64,000 nt of DNA from Nocardioides sp. SLBN-35. GTDB taxonomy: Bacteria; Actinomycetota; Actinomycetes; Propionibacteriales; Nocardioidaceae. Position numbers and translations under genes: made by a program. How positions within the stretch are numbered: the stretch's first letter is position 1; each line of letters opens with the position of its first letter. The stretch covers positions 3,162,001 through 3,226,000 of the forward strand of contig NZ_VFNU01000001.1 of NCBI RefSeq assembly GCF_006715725.1, written 5' to 3'. The notes under the pieces were generated by a model, which saw only the letters and a list, made by a program, of their open reading frames with translations, did not search any database and was not told the origin of the DNA. Below are positions 18,664-31,594 of this stretch, in pieces.

Positions 18664-20205
18664 ATGAGCACGATCCACCGAGCGGAGCGACCGAGCGCCC
18701 CACCACCGGCGAGCGAGGCACGGGCTCGTCGCAGCTTCCACTTCCCCAGCGCCTTCGCCGTGCTCTTCGGCGTCACGATCGCGGTCTGGCTGCTCGCCTT
18801 CGTGATCCCGTCCGGGACCTACCAGACCGACGCCGACAGCGGCCGGCCGATCCCGGGCAGCTATGCCGCCTCGGACAGCGGCCTGTCCTTCGGCGACCGG
18901 CTCATGGACCTCTTCATGGCTCCCGTCAACGGGCTGTACGGCATCCTCAACTCCGACGGGAAGATCGGGCCCTACGAGTCCGGTGAGCTGTACGGCGCCG
19001 CGGGGGTCTTCCTGTTCGTCCTGGCGATCGGCGTGTTCATCACCATGGCCATGCGGACCGGCGCGATCGACGACGGCGTGGCGCGGGTCGCCCAGCGCAT
19101 GAGCGGACGGGGCACGGCGCTCATCGCCGTGCTGATGATCCTGTTCTCCATCGGCGGCACCACCGAGGGGATGGCCGAGGAGACCCTCGGGTTCTACGCG
19201 CTCCTCATCCCGTTGATGCTGGCGCTCGGCTACGACCGGATGGTCGCGGCCGCCACGATCCTCGTCGGTGCCGGCATCGGCGTGCTCGCCTCCACCGTGA
19301 ACCCGTTCGCCACCGGCGTCGCCTCCGACTCGGCCGGCATCTCGATCGGCGACGGCATCGGCTTCCGCTTCGCGATGTACCTCGTGCTCGTCCCCGTGGC
19401 GGTGTGGTGGGTGACCCGCTACGCGCGCCGGGTCAAGGCCGACCCCTCCCGCTCCCTGGTCGGTCCGGTCGACGGCGACGACGAGCTGCGCGGGCACGGA
19501 CTGCGGGACGTCGCGGCGCTGTCCGGCCGCCAGAAGTCGGTGCTCGCCATCGTCGCCGCGACCTTCGCGTTCATGATCTTCGCGATCGTCCCCTGGGCCC
19601 AGGTGATCCACGGTCCCGACGCCTCGAGCTTCTCCTGGCAGCTCGACTGGTACTTCCCCGAGCTCGCGGCCCTGTTCCTCGTCATGTCGCTGGTCGTCGG
19701 AATCGTCGGCGGTCTCGGCGAGCACGGCGTCAGCGAAGCCCTCACTCGTGGCGCCGGCGACTTCGTCGGGGTCGGGCTGATCATCGTCCTCGCCCGTGGC
19801 GTCACCGTGATCATGAACAACACCGAGATCACGGGCACGGTGCTGCACGCGATGGAGAACACCGTGAGCGGCACCTCCTCGGGCGTCTTCGGCGCCGTCA
19901 TGTTCCTCATCAACGTGCCGCTGGCCTTCCTGGTGCCGTCCACGTCCGGGCACGCCGCGCTGGCCATGCCGATCCTGGCGCCCCTGGCGGACTTCGCGAA
20001 CGTCCAGCGCTCGATCGTCGTCACCGCCTTCCAGTCGGCCTCGGGCGTGGTCAACCTGATCACCCCGACCTCGGCGGTCGTGATGGGTGGCCTCGCCCTG
20101 GCGAAGGTCCGCTACGACCAGTACCTGCGGTTCGTGCTGCCGCTGGTCGGCATCCTGCTGGTGCTGGGTACCGCGGCACTCGCCCTGGGCGCCGCCATGT
20201 CCTGA
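18664..20205 (+). CDS. YfcC/ArcD-type membrane transporter (probable arginine/ornithine exchanger)
   Basis: 513 aa, about 12 hydrophobic segments. The N-terminal FAVLFGVTIAVWLLAFVIPSGTY is characteristic of the C4-dicarboxylate/YfcC-like family, whose members include arginine/ornithine exchangers and basic amino acid carriers. The placement opposite arcABC suggests arginine uptake or ornithine exchange; the substrate is inferred from context only. ATG 18664 has a strong AGGAGGT about 8 nt upstream. Its 3' end is 17 bp from the convergent kinase gene. Confidence 0.8.
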   Translation: MSTIHRAERPSAPPPASEARARRSFHFPSAFAVLFGVTIAVWLLAFVIPSGTYQTDADSGRPIPGSYAASDSGLSFGDRLMDLFMAPVNGLYGILNSDGKIGPYESGELYGAAGVFLFVLAIGVFITMAMRTGAIDDGVARVAQRMSGRGTALIAVLMILFSIGGTTEGMAEETLGFYALLIPLMLALGYDRMVAAATILVGAGIGVLASTVNPFATGVASDSAGISIGDGIGFRFAMYLVLVPVAVWWVTRYARRVKADPSRSLVGPVDGDDELRGHGLRDVAALSGRQKSVLAIVAATFAFMIFAIVPWAQVIHGPDASSFSWQLDWYFPELAALFLVMSLVVGIVGGLGEHGVSEALTRGAGDFVGVGLIIVLARGVTVIMNNTEITGTVLHAMENTVSGTSSGVFGAVMFLINVPLAFLVPSTSGHAALAMPILAPLADFANVQRSIVVTAFQSASGVVNLITPTSAVVMGGLALAKVRYDQYLRFVLPLVGILLVLGTAALALGAAMS

Positions 20206-20222
20206 ACGGGTCTCTCGCCGGG

Positions 20223-22307
<2,085 letters not shown>

Positions 22308-22333
<26 letters not shown>

Positions 22334-22979
22334 CGGAGTAGATCGCCGCCTGGGTCCGGCTGGACATCCCCAGCTTCGCCAGCAGCGAGGACACGTAGTT
22401 CTTCACCGTCTTCTCCGCCAGATGCATCTCGCGCGCGATCTGTCGGTTCGTGAGCCCCTGACCGATCAGGTCCAGGATCCGTGCCTCCTGGTCGGTCAGC
22501 GACTCGAGCTCCTTGTTGACCGGCGGACCGGAGCGGATCCGGTCGAGGACCTGGGCGGTCACCGACGGGTCGAGCGTCGACTGCCCCGCCGCCACCCGCC
22601 GCACGATGTCGAGCAGGTCCGTCCCGCGCACCTGCTTGAGGACGTACCCGGCCGCGCCGGCCATGATCGCGGAGAAGAGCGCGTCGTCGTCGTCGTAGGA
22701 CGTCAGGATCAGGGCCTTGATCGACGGGTCCTGGGAGCGGACGTCGCGGCATACGTCGATCCCGGAGCCGTCGGGCAGCCGCCCGTCGAGGATCGCCACG
22801 TCCGGGCGCAACGCGGGAATGCGGCGCGCCGCCTCGGCCGCCGACTCGGACTCCCCGACGACCACGATGTCGCCCTCGCTCTCGAGCAGGTCGCGAATGC
22901 CCCGGCGGATCATCTCGTGGTCGTCGAGCAGGTAGACGCGGATCTGCTGGTCGGCCCCTCGGGTCACTTCCTCAGTCAC
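22308..22979 (-). CDS. DevR/DosR-like response regulator (NarL/LuxR family)
   Basis: 223 aa. The receiver domain carries the LLDDHE acidic pocket and AILDGR with phosphoacceptor D65. The C-terminal LuxR-type helix-turn-helix contains LTNRQIAREMHLAEKTVKNYVSSLLAKLG, closely resembling the DevR recognition helix. It would bind the GGGACC-type boxes of this region. GTG 22979, preceded by GGAGG, is chosen; GTG 22967 is an alternative. It is divergent from the Acg-like gene across two boxes and convergent with the PNPOx-like gene. Confidence 0.88.
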
Positions 22980-23011
22980 GTCCTCCACGGTAGCCCGGCC
23001 CGGCTCCGTGC

Positions 23012-23076
23012 GGGACCGCACTCCCGCGAGTTGGGGACCTTTTCCCCTGCTGCGCACGTCCCGGGTGCGGCAGCGT
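23012..23076 (+). promoter_or_regulatory. Tandem DosR-like boxes and CAGCGT -10 for the Acg-like gene
   Basis: GGGACCGCACTCCC (23012-23025) and GGGACCTTTTCCCC (23034-23047) are spaced 22 bp. CAGCGT at 23071-23076 lies 23 bp after the second box. The predicted leader to ATG 23109 is about 26 nt and includes the RBS. Confidence 0.65.
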
Positions 23077-23108
23077 GGACGACAACGAAGTTCGAGGGGG
23101 ACCAGACC

Positions 23109-24095
23109 ATGACCAACCGACTCGGGACGCGCACGGAGCGGGCGCCGGCCGCCGTGATCGAGCGCCTGGTCTCGTTGGCCTGCCTGGCGCCGAGCGTGCA
23201 CAACACGCAGCCATGGCTGTGGCGGTACGACGGCGGAGTGCTCGAGCTGCATGCGGACCTGCGCCGGCGCTTGCCGGCCGAGGACCCGCATGGCCGCAAC
23301 CTGACCATCAGCTGCGGAGCCGTCCTGCACCACCTGCAGTTCGCAGCCCGCGCCCTCGGCTGGGAGACCACCGTCGACCGGCTGCCGGACGGGTTCCCCG
23401 AGACCGTGCTCGCCCGCGTGACCGTGTCCCGCCGGGCGCACCACGCCGTCGCCCGCGGCGACATCGACCTGCTGCGCAGCCGCTGCACCGACCGCCGCCG
23501 CTTCACCGCATGGCCGGTGCCGGCCGATCGACTGGCCGACCTCTGCGAGCGCGCCACGCTGTGGGGAGCGCGCGCCGAGGCCGTGACCACCGACGCCGCC
23601 CGGTTCCGGCTCGAGCTGCTCGCCAACCGCGCGATCAGCTTCCTCGAGGTCGAGGGACGCCGTCTTCTCGAGCAGGACCGCTGGATCGACCGCGACGGCC
23701 CCGACGGCATTCCCCTCGAGCTGCTGCCCGACGACCCCGACCCGCTGCAGGCTCGCTCCCGGTTCCGGCCGGGCGTGCTCGAGGACACCCGACTGGTCAT
23801 CCACAGCGGTGAGCGGGTGATCGCCATCGGTGGGGACGGCGACGACGTGGGAAGCTGGCTGCGCACCGGCGAGGCCATGAGCGACCTGTGGCTCGAGGCG
23901 ACACGCACCGGCATGTCCGTGGTACCGATGACGCAACCCATCGAGGTCGAGAGCACCCGTCACGAGATCGCCAGGACCGTGCTGACCACCAGCATCGAAC
24001 CGCACCTGCTGCTCCGGGTGGGCTGGCAGGCGATCGGTCGCCGCGACCTTCCCCGCACCCCGCGGCGGCCGCTGGACGACGTCCTGCAGCGATGA
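23109..24095 (+). CDS. Acg-family nitroreductase-like flavoprotein
   Basis: 328 aa. ACLAPSVHNTQPWLWR near the N-terminus is the Acg/nitroreductase signature. The second half contains the RSRFRPGVLEDTRLVI and GEAMSDLWLEATRTGMSVVPMTQPIE segments typical of Acg (Rv2032) homologues. These proteins have a nitroreductase-like fold that may bind FMN; the mycobacterial Acg is DosR-controlled. GAGGGGG precedes ATG 23109. The stop overlaps the next ATG. Confidence 0.87.
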   Translation: MTNRLGTRTERAPAAVIERLVSLACLAPSVHNTQPWLWRYDGGVLELHADLRRRLPAEDPHGRNLTISCGAVLHHLQFAARALGWETTVDRLPDGFPETVLARVTVSRRAHHAVARGDIDLLRSRCTDRRRFTAWPVPADRLADLCERATLWGARAEAVTTDAARFRLELLANRAISFLEVEGRRLLEQDRWIDRDGPDGIPLELLPDDPDPLQARSRFRPGVLEDTRLVIHSGERVIAIGGDGDDVGSWLRTGEAMSDLWLEATRTGMSVVPMTQPIEVESTRHEIARTVLTTSIEPHLLLRVGWQAIGRRDLPRTPRRPLDDVLQR

Positions 24096-24754
24096 GGCTC
24101 ACCTGGCTGGGCGCCTGCACGCTGGCCGAGGCGATCGGCATCACCGCCGCCGCCGGCGCTGCCCGCCTCGCGACCTGGCTCACCGACGTCCGGGAGGCGC
24201 CGCCGGCCGTCGCGCTCGGGGTGGTCGTCGCCGGTGGTCTGGTCGAGGGCACCGCCCTCGGCGTGCTGCAAGCGCGCGTCCTGCGGACCGCGCTCGGCCC
24301 GGCCGCCGCACGCCGCTGGGCCGGCGCCACCGTCCTCGTCGCGGGGCTGGCCTGGGCGGCCGGTTCCGCGCCTGCGACCCTCTCGACCGACGACGGCGGC
24401 CGCCCGCCTGCGTTGCCGTTGGTGCTCCTCGGCGCCGCGGCGCTCGGCACCATGGCCGGCGCGCTGCTCGGCGCGGCCCAGGCCGTCGTCGTCCGGCGCC
24501 GTGTCGAGCACCCGTGGTCCTGGGTCCGGGCCAGCACGATCGGCTGGACGGCCGCGATGCCGGTGATCTTCCTCGGCGCCGGAGTCGCAGGTGCGGACTG
24601 GTCGTGGCTCACCGTGGTCCTCCTCGGCACGGCGACCGGGACCCTCGCCGGTGCCGTGCTCGGAGGCACGACCCGGCACGCCGCGGACGCGTTCCTGATC
24701 GCGGACCGGCGCCGCGGGCCAAAGGTCCCGTCACCGCAGGAAGTCCGGCCGTAG
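24092..24754 (+). CDS. Membrane protein of unknown function, coupled to the Acg-like gene
   Basis: 220 aa with six hydrophobic segments, many Gly/Ala, and no catalytic motif recognised. ATG at 24092 overlaps the Acg-like stop (ATGA). Its final codons contain the distal DosR-like box of the cydA promoter (24716-24729), so coding and regulatory sequence overlap there. Confidence 0.65.
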   Translation: MRLTWLGACTLAEAIGITAAAGAARLATWLTDVREAPPAVALGVVVAGGLVEGTALGVLQARVLRTALGPAAARRWAGATVLVAGLAWAAGSAPATLSTDDGGRPPALPLVLLGAAALGTMAGALLGAAQAVVVRRRVEHPWSWVRASTIGWTAAMPVIFLGAGVAGADWSWLTVVLLGTATGTLAGAVLGGTTRHAADAFLIADRRRGPKVPSPQEVRP

Positions 24755-24781
24755 GGCTCGACCCCCGCGGCTTCCTAGCGT
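24716..24781 (+). promoter_or_regulatory. DosR-like box and TAGCGT -10 upstream of cydA
   Basis: GGGCCAAAGGTCCC at 24716-24729 (reverse reading GGGACCTTTGGCCC, very close to the mycobacterial DosR consensus). A weak second box lies at 24739-24752, 23 bp on, and TAGCGT at 24776-24781 is 23 bp beyond that. The leader to GTG 24839 would be about 50 nt. Confidence 0.55.
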
Positions 24782-24838
24782 GGTCGTCACCGGGCGCCTG
24801 CCCCAGCGCGCCCCTCCCGACACCTGCCAGGAGCACCC

Positions 24839-26272
24839 GTGGACCCGACCGACATCGCACGGTGGCAGTTCGCCATCACGACCGTCTACCACTTCCTGTT
24901 CGTCCCCATCACGATCGGCCTCTCGGCGATCATCGCCGGTTACGAGATCACCTGGCTGCGCACCCGGGACGAGCGCTGGCTGCGCCTGACGAAGTTCTTC
25001 GGCAAGCTGTTCCTCATCAACTTCGCGATCGGCGTGGTGACCGGCATCGTGCAGGAGTTCCAGTTCGGCATGAACTGGAGCGACTACTCCCGCTTCGTCG
25101 GCGACGTCTTCGGCGCCCCGCTGGCGATCGAGGGGCTGCTCGCCTTCTTCCTCGAGTCGACCTTCCTCGGCCTGTGGATCTTCGGCTGGGACCGGCTCTC
25201 GCCCAAGCTGCACGCGGCCTGCATCGTGCTCGTCCACGTCGGGACGCTGTTCTCGGCGTACTTCATCCTCGCCGCCAACTCGTGGATGCAGCACCCGGTC
25301 GGCTACGCCTTCAACCCCGAGACGGGCCGGGCAGAGATGGACGACTTCGCTGCGGTCCTGTTCAACAAGGTCCAGCTCGTCACGTTCCCGCACGTCGTGC
25401 TGTCCGCCTACATGACCGGAGCCGCCTTCGTGCTCGGCATCGCCCTGTGGCACCTGCGCCGGGCCCGGTCCGAGGAGGACCGTGGCGTCTACCGCCCCGC
25501 GGTGCGCACCGGTGCGTGGATCGTGCTGGTGGCCGCTCTGGGGGTCTTCGTCAGCGGCGACGTCCAGGGCAAGATCATGACCGAGGTCCAGCCGATGAAG
25601 ATGGCCGCGGCCGAGGGGCTCTACGAGACCGAGCAGCCGGCGGACTTCTCGGTCTTCCAGCTCGGCAGCCTCGACGGCGAGAAGGAGACCTTCTCCATCA
25701 AGATTCCCGGGCTGCTGTCCTTCCTCGCCACCGGTACGCCCGACGGTGAGGTCGAGGGGATCAACGACCTGCGCGCCAAGTACGAGGAGGCCTACGGCGC
25801 CGACCCCGGCGCGGCGTACTACTCCCCCGGCGACTACACGCCGGTGATCCCGCTGACCTACTGGACGTTCCGGCTGATGATGGGCCTGGGCATCGCCGGC
25901 GCAGCCGTTGCCGCGTGGGTGCTCTGGGCGACCCGGAAGGGCCGGAGCCCGCAGGGGCGCGCCGTCCTGGCCGCCGCCGTCGCGCTCCCGTTCCTGCCGC
26001 TGTTCGCCAACTCCTTCGGCTGGATCTTCACCGAGATGGGACGCCAGCCCTGGGCCGTGTTCGGCCTGATGACGACCGAGCACTCGGTGTCCCCGGGGCT
26101 GTCCACCACCGAGGCCTGGATCTCGTTGCTCTCCCTGACGGCGGTGTACGGCGTGCTCGCGGTGGTCGAGGTGCGGTTGCTGCTCACCTGGATCCGCAAG
26201 GGCGCCGAAGAGCTGCCGCCCTACGTACCGACCGACAGTGGCGAGGACCGTCCCCTCGCCTTCGCCTACTGA
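24839..26272 (+). CDS. cydA: Cytochrome bd ubiquinol oxidase subunit I
   Basis: 477 aa. The start ARWQFAITTVYHFLFVPITIGLS holds the conserved haem-ligand histidine, and the Q-loop region begins GDVQGKIMTEVQPMKMAAAE. The protein is membrane bound, oxidises menaquinol and reduces O2 with high affinity. GTG 24839 follows AGGAG. It is the first gene of the cydAB-cydDC-usp-usp-flavodoxin transcription unit and probably DosR-controlled. Confidence 0.95.
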   Translation: MDPTDIARWQFAITTVYHFLFVPITIGLSAIIAGYEITWLRTRDERWLRLTKFFGKLFLINFAIGVVTGIVQEFQFGMNWSDYSRFVGDVFGAPLAIEGLLAFFLESTFLGLWIFGWDRLSPKLHAACIVLVHVGTLFSAYFILAANSWMQHPVGYAFNPETGRAEMDDFAAVLFNKVQLVTFPHVVLSAYMTGAAFVLGIALWHLRRARSEEDRGVYRPAVRTGAWIVLVAALGVFVSGDVQGKIMTEVQPMKMAAAEGLYETEQPADFSVFQLGSLDGEKETFSIKIPGLLSFLATGTPDGEVEGINDLRAKYEEAYGADPGAAYYSPGDYTPVIPLTYWTFRLMMGLGIAGAAVAAWVLWATRKGRSPQGRAVLAAAVALPFLPLFANSFGWIFTEMGRQPWAVFGLMTTEHSVSPGLSTTEAWISLLSLTAVYGVLAVVEVRLLLTWIRKGAEELPPYVPTDSGEDRPLAFAY

Positions 26273-26293
26273 GCGCCCGCGAGGAGACCCACC

Positions 26294-27309
<1,016 letters not shown>

Positions 27310-27313
<4 letters not shown>

Positions 27314-30300
27314 GGCCGTCGGACCCGCGGCTGCGTGCCCTCCTGGCGCCGGCCCGGGCCGAGCTGACCGGTGTCGTCGTGGCCGGCGTGGCCGGCGGCC
27401 TGGTGGTCCTCGCGCAGGCGTGGGTCGTGTCGGGCCTCCTCGTCGCCGTGCTGCGCGGCCAGGACCTGTCGGGCTGGGCGTGGGGCGTCGTCGGCGTCCT
27501 CGCGCTGCGGGCGGCGAGCGGCGCGAGCGCGGACCTGTGTGCCGCGCGGGCCGCCTCGGTGATCGGCACCGTGCTGCGCCACCGCCTCGTCGGGGCGTAC
27601 GTCGACCGGGCCGGGCCCACGACCGGCACCGGCGAGGAGGTCGTGCTCGCGACGCGCGGCGTCGCCGCCGTGGAGCCCTACGTCACGCGCTACGTCCCCG
27701 CCCTCGTGGTCGCCGCCGTGCTGCCGCCGCTCACGGTCGTCGCGATCGCGACCCAGGACCTGCTCAGCGCGGTGATCGTGCTCGCCACCCTTCCGCTCGT
27801 GCCCGTGTTCGGGGCCCTGGTCGGGCTCGCGACCCGCGATCGCGCCGAGGAGCAGTGGCGCGCGATGGCCTCACTCTCGGGTCACTTCCTCGACGTGGTG
27901 CGCGGCCTGCCCACGCTGGTCGCGCACCGCCGCGCCCGGGCCCAGTCCGCGCGGATCGCCGAGGTCACCGACCGCTACCGACGCGCCTCGCTGGGCACCC
28001 TGCGCATCGCCTTCGCGTCGTCCGCGGTCCTCGAGCTGGTCGCGACACTGTCGGTCGCGCTGGTCGCGGTGACCGTCGGGGTCCGCCTCGCCTCGGGCGG
28101 GCTCGGCCTGCACACCGCGCTCGTGGTCCTGCTCCTCGCGCCCGAGGCGTACTGGCCGCTGCGCCGGGTCGGTGCGGAGTTCCATGCCGCCGCCGAGGGC
28201 GCCGCGACCTTCGCCGCTGCGCACGACGCCCTGGCGGCAACGCCGGACGACGGTCTCGACCGGGCGGCGCCGACGGGTTGCCCCCTCGTCCTCGACCACG
28301 TCACCGTCACCTGGCGCGGACGTACGACGCCCGCCGTGCGCGACGTCTCCGCGGTCATCCCGGCGCGCGGCATCACAGCTCTCACCGGACCGTCCGGGTG
28401 CGGCAAGTCCACCCTGCTCGCTGCGGCGGCCGGACTGGTGTCCCTCGACAGCGGCACGATCAGTGCCGGCGGCCAGGAGGTCGGCGGCCGCGCCTGGCAG
28501 GCCCAGGTCGCATGGCTCCCGCAACAGCCCCTGTTCGTCTCCGGCAGCATCGCCGACAACCTCCGCATCGCGTCCAGCGCCGCGACCGACGACCACCTGT
28601 GGGCGGTGCTGCGGGAGGTCGCTCTCGAGGAGCGCGTCCGCGCCCTGCCCGACGGACTCGACAGCGACCTCGGCGAGGACGGCCTGACGCTCTCGGCGGG
28701 CGAGCGGGCGCGCCTGGCCCTGGCGCGGATCGTGCTGGCCGAGCGTCCCTGGGTGTTCCTCGACGAGCCGACCGCCCACCTCGACGAGCTCACCGAGCAG
28801 GTCATCGCCGACACCATCGTCACCCTCGCCCGGAACCGCGGCGTCGTGGTGGTCGCCCACCGCCCGAGGCTGGTCGACCTGGCCGACCGGCGCATCGAGC
28901 TGCCACCGCCGCCGACCGCTGCCCCGCCTCTGCTGCGGCCGGCTGTGGTCCCGGCGGCACCGATCGGCCCAGCGGCGCAACGCTCCGCCGAGCCGGGCGG
29001 AGCCGAGAATCGCCGACTCGTGGGAGCCACGGTGCTGGGTGCCCTCGCTTCGGCCTCCGGCGTGGCGCTCACCGCGACGGCCGGCTGGCTGATCGTGCAG
29101 GCCTCCACGCGACCTGCAGTGCTGACCCTGCTCGTCGCCGTCGTGGGAGTCCGGGCCTTCGGCCTCGCCCGGCCCGTGCTGCGCTACGTCGAGCGCCTGT
29201 GGTCCCACGATGCGGCGCTGCGCCTGTTGGCGCGCCGCCGGGTCGAGGTGTACGACGCGCTGGTCCCGCTGGTGCCCGGCCGTATCGGCCGGCGACGGGG
29301 TGACGTCCTCAGCAGCGTGGTCGACGACGTCGACAGCGTCGTCGACCGCCAGCTGCGGGTCCGGATGCCGATGACCCAGCTCGGGCTGGTCGGCCTGTCG
29401 GCAGCCCTGGTCGCAGCACTCCTGCTGCCCGCCGCGGGCGCCGTCGTGGCGTCGCTCCCGCTCCTGGGGGGCCTTGCGTTCGTGGTGGCACGCCACGGGG
29501 CACGCGCAGCCGAACGCCGTCTCGTCGGGCTCCGCGCCGCCCTGTCCGACACGGTGGTCGAGGCGGTGCAGGTCGGCAGTGAGCTGCGCATGTGGCAGCG
29601 ATCGCTCCCGGCGGCCGGACGCGCCGCCGGCACCAGCGCACAGATCGGGGCCGTGTCGAGCTCCGCCGCACGGTGGCTGGCGGCAGCCCGCGCCCTGATC
29701 CTCACGGGCAGCGGTGCAGCCGTCGCGACCATGGCGGTCGTGTGCTCCGGCCCCCTCGCGGACGGGCGCATCTCCGGTCCGGTCATGGCGCTTCTCGTCC
29801 TCCTCCCGCTGGCCCTCGCCGACGTCGCCCTGCCCTGTGCCGACGCCGGCGTCCTGGCAGCGCGCACCGCCGCCGCCGACGACCGGCTGCAGGCCCTCGA
29901 GACGACCCCGCCGGCAGTCTCCGACTTCCCGAGCCGCACCGCCTCGCAGGGCGACGCGGTCGCGCTCGACGCGGTCACGGCGAGGTGGGACCTGCGCGCT
30001 CCCCTCGCCCCGCCGGTCTCCCTCGATCTGGCTCCCGGCCAGCGCATCGCCGTGGTCGGGCCCTCCGGCTGCGGCAAGAGCACCCTGGCCGCCGTCCTGC
30101 TGCGCTTCCTCGACCCCATGTCCGGAGACGCTCGCCTCGGCGGCGCGCGCCTGGAGCACCTGGCCCCGGACGACGTACGACGGCAGGTCGGCCTCGTCGA
30201 CGACGCCCCCCACGTCTTCGCCACCACGCTGGCCGAGAACGTCCGTCTGGCGCGGCCCGGCGCGAGCGACGCCGAGGTCGACCAAGCACTGCGGCGCGCT

Positions 30301-30672
30301 CACCTCGGCGCCTGGCTGGACGGCCTGCCGGACGGCCTGGGCACCTGGCTGGGCGCCGGGCACGGAAGTCTCTCCGGCGGCGAGCGAGCCCGTCTCGGCG
30401 TCGCCCGCTCGCTGCTCGCCGATCACCCCGTGCTGGTGCTCGACGAGCCGACAGCGCACCTCGACCACCCCACGGCCGAGGCCGTGGCCCGCGAGCTGCT
30501 CGCCGGGCCCCGCGACCGATCGGTGCTGTGGATCACCCACGGTGCGGTGGGTCTCGACCTGGTCGACCGGACGGTCCGGATGGAGCCGCGGGTCGAAGGT
30601 CCCGGCCGGTCCGGGGCATCGGCCCGTACCGGCGCGAGCGGGCCCGCACCACGCTGGACGCATGACCACTGA
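27310..30672 (+). CDS. cydDC: Fused CydD-CydC ABC exporter for cytochrome bd assembly
   Basis: 1120 aa. Two ABC half-transporters sit in one chain. The CydD half has six helices and a nucleotide-binding domain with Walker A GPSGCGKST near residue 363, the LSAGERARLALARI signature and Walker B VFLDEP. The CydC half repeats the layout with Walker A GPSGCGKST near 917, LSGGERARLGVARS and LVLDEP. The family exports thiols (cysteine/glutathione in E. coli) needed to assemble bd oxidase. Such fusion is common in actinobacteria. The last 11 bp overlap the next gene. Confidence 0.93.
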
Positions 30673-31585
30673 CTCTCTCGACCCCGTCGCCGCGAACAGC
30701 ATCGTCGTCGCCACCGACGGCTCCGACGACGCCGACCGCGCCGTCCGCTGGGCCGCCGAGCAGGCCTTCCTCGAGCGACGCCCATTGACCGTCGTCACCG
30801 CCGTGAACGGGCCCGAGGTCCCCACCGCGGCCTGGAGCGGCATGGGCGCCGTCTACTCCTGGGATCCCCACCAGGCCCTCGTCAGCGCCCGTGCGCTGGC
30901 GCAGGAGGCCGCCGAGGTCGCCCTGCACCTGCACCCCGGCCTGGACGTGACGACCGCGGCCCGGATCGGCGATCCGCGCCACGTGCTCGTCGAGATCTCC
31001 CGGGATGTGCCCCTGCTCGTCCTCGGCTCCCGGGGCCGCGGCGTCCTGCGCAGCAAGCTGCTCGGATCGGTCAGCGCCGCGGTCAGCCGCGATGCCGGCT
31101 GCCCGGTGGTCGTGTGCCGCCCCGAGCGGCACGAGGACCGGACCCGGCAGGGCATCCTCGTCGGTGCCGACGGCACCGCTGAGTCCCTGCCCGTCATCGA
31201 GTTCGCCTTCCAGCAGGCGTCGCTGATGGGCCTCCCCCTCACCGTCGTCCACGCCGTGTGGGACGAGGTCGGGGCCATGCACGGTCCTGTCATGGTCTCG
31301 CCGCGCGAGACCGGCCTCGACCAGTACCGGGTCCTGCTCGGCGAGAGCGTCGCCGGGATCGCCTCGAAGTTCCCCGAGGTGTCGGTGGATCTCCGCCTCG
31401 CCCGCGGGATGGCCGAGGACTGCCTGAGCGACACCGGTGCCCTGTGGAACCTCATCGTCGTCGGCCGGCACCCGGTCGACTCCCTGCTGCGTCTGGTGAC
31501 CGGAGCGGTCGCCACCTCCGTCGTCGAACGCTCGCACACCACCGTGGTCGTCGTACCGCAGGCCGACGCCCCGGCCGAGAGCTGA
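30662..31585 (+). CDS. Tandem universal stress protein
   Basis: 307 aa with two USP domains. Domain 1 starts IVVATDGSDDAD and has the full ATP loop GSRGRGVLRSKLLGS. Domain 2 starts ILVGADGTAES and has the loop GRHPVDSLLRLVTGA. ATG 30662 overlaps the last codons of cydDC, so co-translation is likely. It is paralogous to the following gene. Placement in a cyd operon suggests a role in energy-limited, low-oxygen conditions. Confidence 0.87.
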   Translation: MTTDSLDPVAANSIVVATDGSDDADRAVRWAAEQAFLERRPLTVVTAVNGPEVPTAAWSGMGAVYSWDPHQALVSARALAQEAAEVALHLHPGLDVTTAARIGDPRHVLVEISRDVPLLVLGSRGRGVLRSKLLGSVSAAVSRDAGCPVVVCRPERHEDRTRQGILVGADGTAESLPVIEFAFQQASLMGLPLTVVHAVWDEVGAMHGPVMVSPRETGLDQYRVLLGESVAGIASKFPEVSVDLRLARGMAEDCLSDTGALWNLIVVGRHPVDSLLRLVTGAVATSVVERSHTTVVVVPQADAPAES

Positions 31586-31594
31586 GGGATAGCG

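Noticed and set aside
30595..30620. GGTCCC/GGTCC half-sites before the first USP gene
   Set aside because: They lie in the cydDC coding end, lack the GGG-N8-CCC layout, and the USP overlaps cydDC, so a separate promoter is not needed.
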